From: a virus
Virus record (IMG/VR): IMGVR_UViG_3300037119_004188
Coordinates: 1-20,852 of that record
Reading direction: 5' to 3' (one strand)
DNA: 20,852 nucleotides
The notes beneath the pieces are model-generated. The model was not told where the DNA came from and searched no databases. It saw nothing but the letters and a program-made list of their open reading frames with translations. A program made the translations under genes and the position numbers. Below are positions 19,634 to 20,852 of this stretch, in pieces. The first letter of the stretch is position 1, and every line of letters begins with the position of its first letter.

Positions 19634-20125
19634 ATGCCGCGAACTGCGCTGCATACCGACGAGATCCCGCTCGATCCGGTCAACACCATCACCGACGACA
19701 ATCAAGTCAACGACATTGTCGAGGTCGATGCCTACGCGCTCGCAAACCAAGATTATATGAATGATCTGAAGATGGCCGAAGAGCCGGTCACCATCGAGAT
19801 CTATCCGAGCTCAGACCGCAACGCACCGACGCACTACCATTGCCAGGTCAACGGCTCGCATCCTGAAGTGCTCGATCAGAGCGGACGCTGGGTCAGGCTT
19901 ATCCATCCGTACATCCAGGTTGGCCAGCAACTGACCGTAAAGAGAAAGTATGTCGAGGTGCTGGTGCGGGCCAAGACGTTTGCCATCCAGACCCGGCATG
20001 ACGACATTGGCAGCTTCAATCATATCATTCGCACGCCCTCGGCGGTCGCCAACGTCCAGATCATCGAGGACAAAAATCCTCGCGGCATCGTTCAGTTCTC
20101 CACTCTGCGGCGGCAGGCCTATTAG
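19634..20125 (+). CDS. Hypothetical virion-associated protein, 163 aa
   Basis: The protein is mixed alpha/beta with a strand-rich middle (PVTIEIYPSSDRNAPTHYHC, VRLIHPYIQVGQQLTVKRKY) and a C-terminus ending VQFSTLRRQAY. AAGGAGG lies 5 nt before the ATG, a strong SD, right after the terminator. Its place between capsid-surface genes and the adaptor suggests a structural part of the head or neck. No catalytic motif is visible and no family is recognised. Confidence 0.65.
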   Translation: MPRTALHTDEIPLDPVNTITDDNQVNDIVEVDAYALANQDYMNDLKMAEEPVTIEIYPSSDRNAPTHYHCQVNGSHPEVLDQSGRWVRLIHPYIQVGQQLTVKRKYVEVLVRAKTFAIQTRHDDIGSFNHIIRTPSAVANVQIIEDKNPRGIVQFSTLRRQAY

Positions 20126-20127
20126 CC

Positions 20128-20844
20128 GTGACTCGCCTCGAGCTCGTCCGCGCCTTGGGTCGTGAGTGCGGCGTGTCGGGCGTTGTCGCCTCGACCGAAA
20201 GCACGCCGGCAGGCGAGGACTCGCGCTTGATTGGCTGGATCGATCGGGCGTGGGAGGCCATCCAGACCAAACAGGACGATTGGCAGTGGATGCGCTCGTC
20301 CAATCTGGTGGGCTTGGGCGTGTCGTTCACCACGATCGCGGGCGACTACGACTATCCGCTTGGCACCGGCCCCGGCACGGTGGGTGTTCCGGCCGACAAT
20401 TTCGGCAAGTGGGATCCCTTCAGCTTCCGCTGCTACACCACGGCCTTTGGCTTCAACGACGAGGATCCGCTGGGTCCAATCGGCTACGATGCATGGCGCG
20501 ACGGTTACATGCTGGGGGCCCAGCGCACCGTGCAAACCCGGCCGACTGTGGTGGCGATCGGCCCCAACGACACGGTTGTCGTGGCACCGCCGCCGACTGA
20601 CCAGTACACGATCACAGCCGACTACTACATCGCGCCGACAATAATGACGCTCGATGACGACAGGCCCACCGGCCTGCCGGTGCAGTATCACATGCTGATC
20701 GTCTATCTCGCGATGACCTACTACGCGGGATACGAATCTGCCCCGGAGGTTCTCGACCGCGGGCAGGCTGGCTATTCCCAGATGCTGCGCCAGCTTGCAC
20801 GCAGTCAGGCGCAGGGGATCAGCATCGCGGAGGCGCTCGCATGA
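20128..20844 (+). CDS. Putative head-tail adaptor protein, 238 aa
   Basis: Adaptor proteins of this type attach under the portal and prolong the channel. The N-terminus (MTRLELVRALGRECGVSGVV) and the segment RLIGWIDRAWEAIQTKQDDW followed by WMRSS match the helical start of podovirus adaptor-type proteins, and the rest has the mixed strands and a terminal helix (YSQMLRQLARSQAQGISIAE) expected. It starts with GTG 20128, 2 nt after the previous stop. The next ORF overlaps its stop (ATGA). The call rests on remembered patterns and gene order. Confidence 0.6.
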   Translation: MTRLELVRALGRECGVSGVVASTESTPAGEDSRLIGWIDRAWEAIQTKQDDWQWMRSSNLVGLGVSFTTIAGDYDYPLGTGPGTVGVPADNFGKWDPFSFRCYTTAFGFNDEDPLGPIGYDAWRDGYMLGAQRTVQTRPTVVAIGPNDTVVVAPPPTDQYTITADYYIAPTIMTLDDDRPTGLPVQYHMLIVYLAMTYYAGYESAPEVLDRGQAGYSQMLRQLARSQAQGISIAEALA

Positions 20845-20852
20845 CCGCCGAT
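20841..20852 (+). CDS. Partial CDS running off the window
   Basis: ATG 20841 overlaps the adaptor stop (ATGA) as in the other coupled pairs and reads MTAD before the window ends. The product is unknown; a tail or neck gene is expected here. Confidence 0.4.

Noticed and set aside
1-20852. CRISPR array, tRNA genes, insertion sequence, integrase or reverse transcriptase (retron or diversity-generating element)
   Set aside because: No spaced direct repeats of CRISPR size, no cloverleaf with acceptor stem, and no transposase, recombinase or RT motif was found in any plausible frame.

Overview
The window reads as part of a tailed double-stranded DNA phage, or a prophage, with a short-tailed (podovirus-like) virion. 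The evidence is a run of recognisable late genes on the plus strand: small and large terminase subunits, a P22-type portal, a scaffolding-like protein, a major capsid protein that looks like the N4-gp56 family, decoration-like proteins and a probable head-tail adaptor. The DNA is GC-rich with strong G/C preference at third codon positions. Genes are packed with ATGA/TGATG overlaps and clear Shine-Dalgarno (SD) sequences. This fits a phage of a high-GC proteobacterium; my impression of an alphaproteobacterial host rests on remembered similarity of the Pro/Gly-rich protein and is weak. No integrase, repressor, polymerase, CRISPR array or tRNA is visible.

Layout. (1) 1-3570 is a loosely packed left region: two minus-strand genes with an identical 18-nt start region, a plus-strand hypothetical gene, a G-quadruplex-bearing stretch, a 44-aa plus ORF converging on a 75-aa minus gene whose leader carries two terminator-like hairpins, an 83-aa plus gene, and about 480 bp of repeat-rich, mostly non-coding DNA (3090-3570). 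(2) 3571-7198 is a plus-strand cassette of very small basic, soluble and membrane proteins, a right-handed beta-helix protein (tailspike or depolymerase-like) and two tandem four-cysteine proteins. A lone minus-strand gene (7223-7465) interrupts it. (3) 7557-11186 is the packaging module: an acidic protein, TerS, two small ORFs, a protein with an HExxH motif, and TerL, closed by a strong intrinsic terminator. (4) 11187-12288 is 1.1 kb without a convincing gene but full of inverted repeats, a helically phased hexamer array and three related three-way-junction elements. (5) 12289 to the end is the head module: two hypothetical proteins, portal, a small protein, scaffold-like protein, major capsid protein, two decoration-like proteins, a Pro/Gly-rich repeat protein, a terminator, a hypothetical virion protein, the adaptor, and the first codons of the next gene.

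How it fits together. TerS and TerL would select and pump DNA through the portal into a procapsid built from the capsid and scaffold proteins; the adaptor would close the portal and join the tail; the beta-helix protein would act on host surface sugars.

The most unusual part is the 1.1-kb interval between terL and the head module. Its size, its density of hairpins and its repeated three-way-junction motif make it a candidate for a large structured phage RNA, or a packaging/regulatory centre, that I do not recognise. All structural claims come from reading the sequence by eye; no folding or database search was run.
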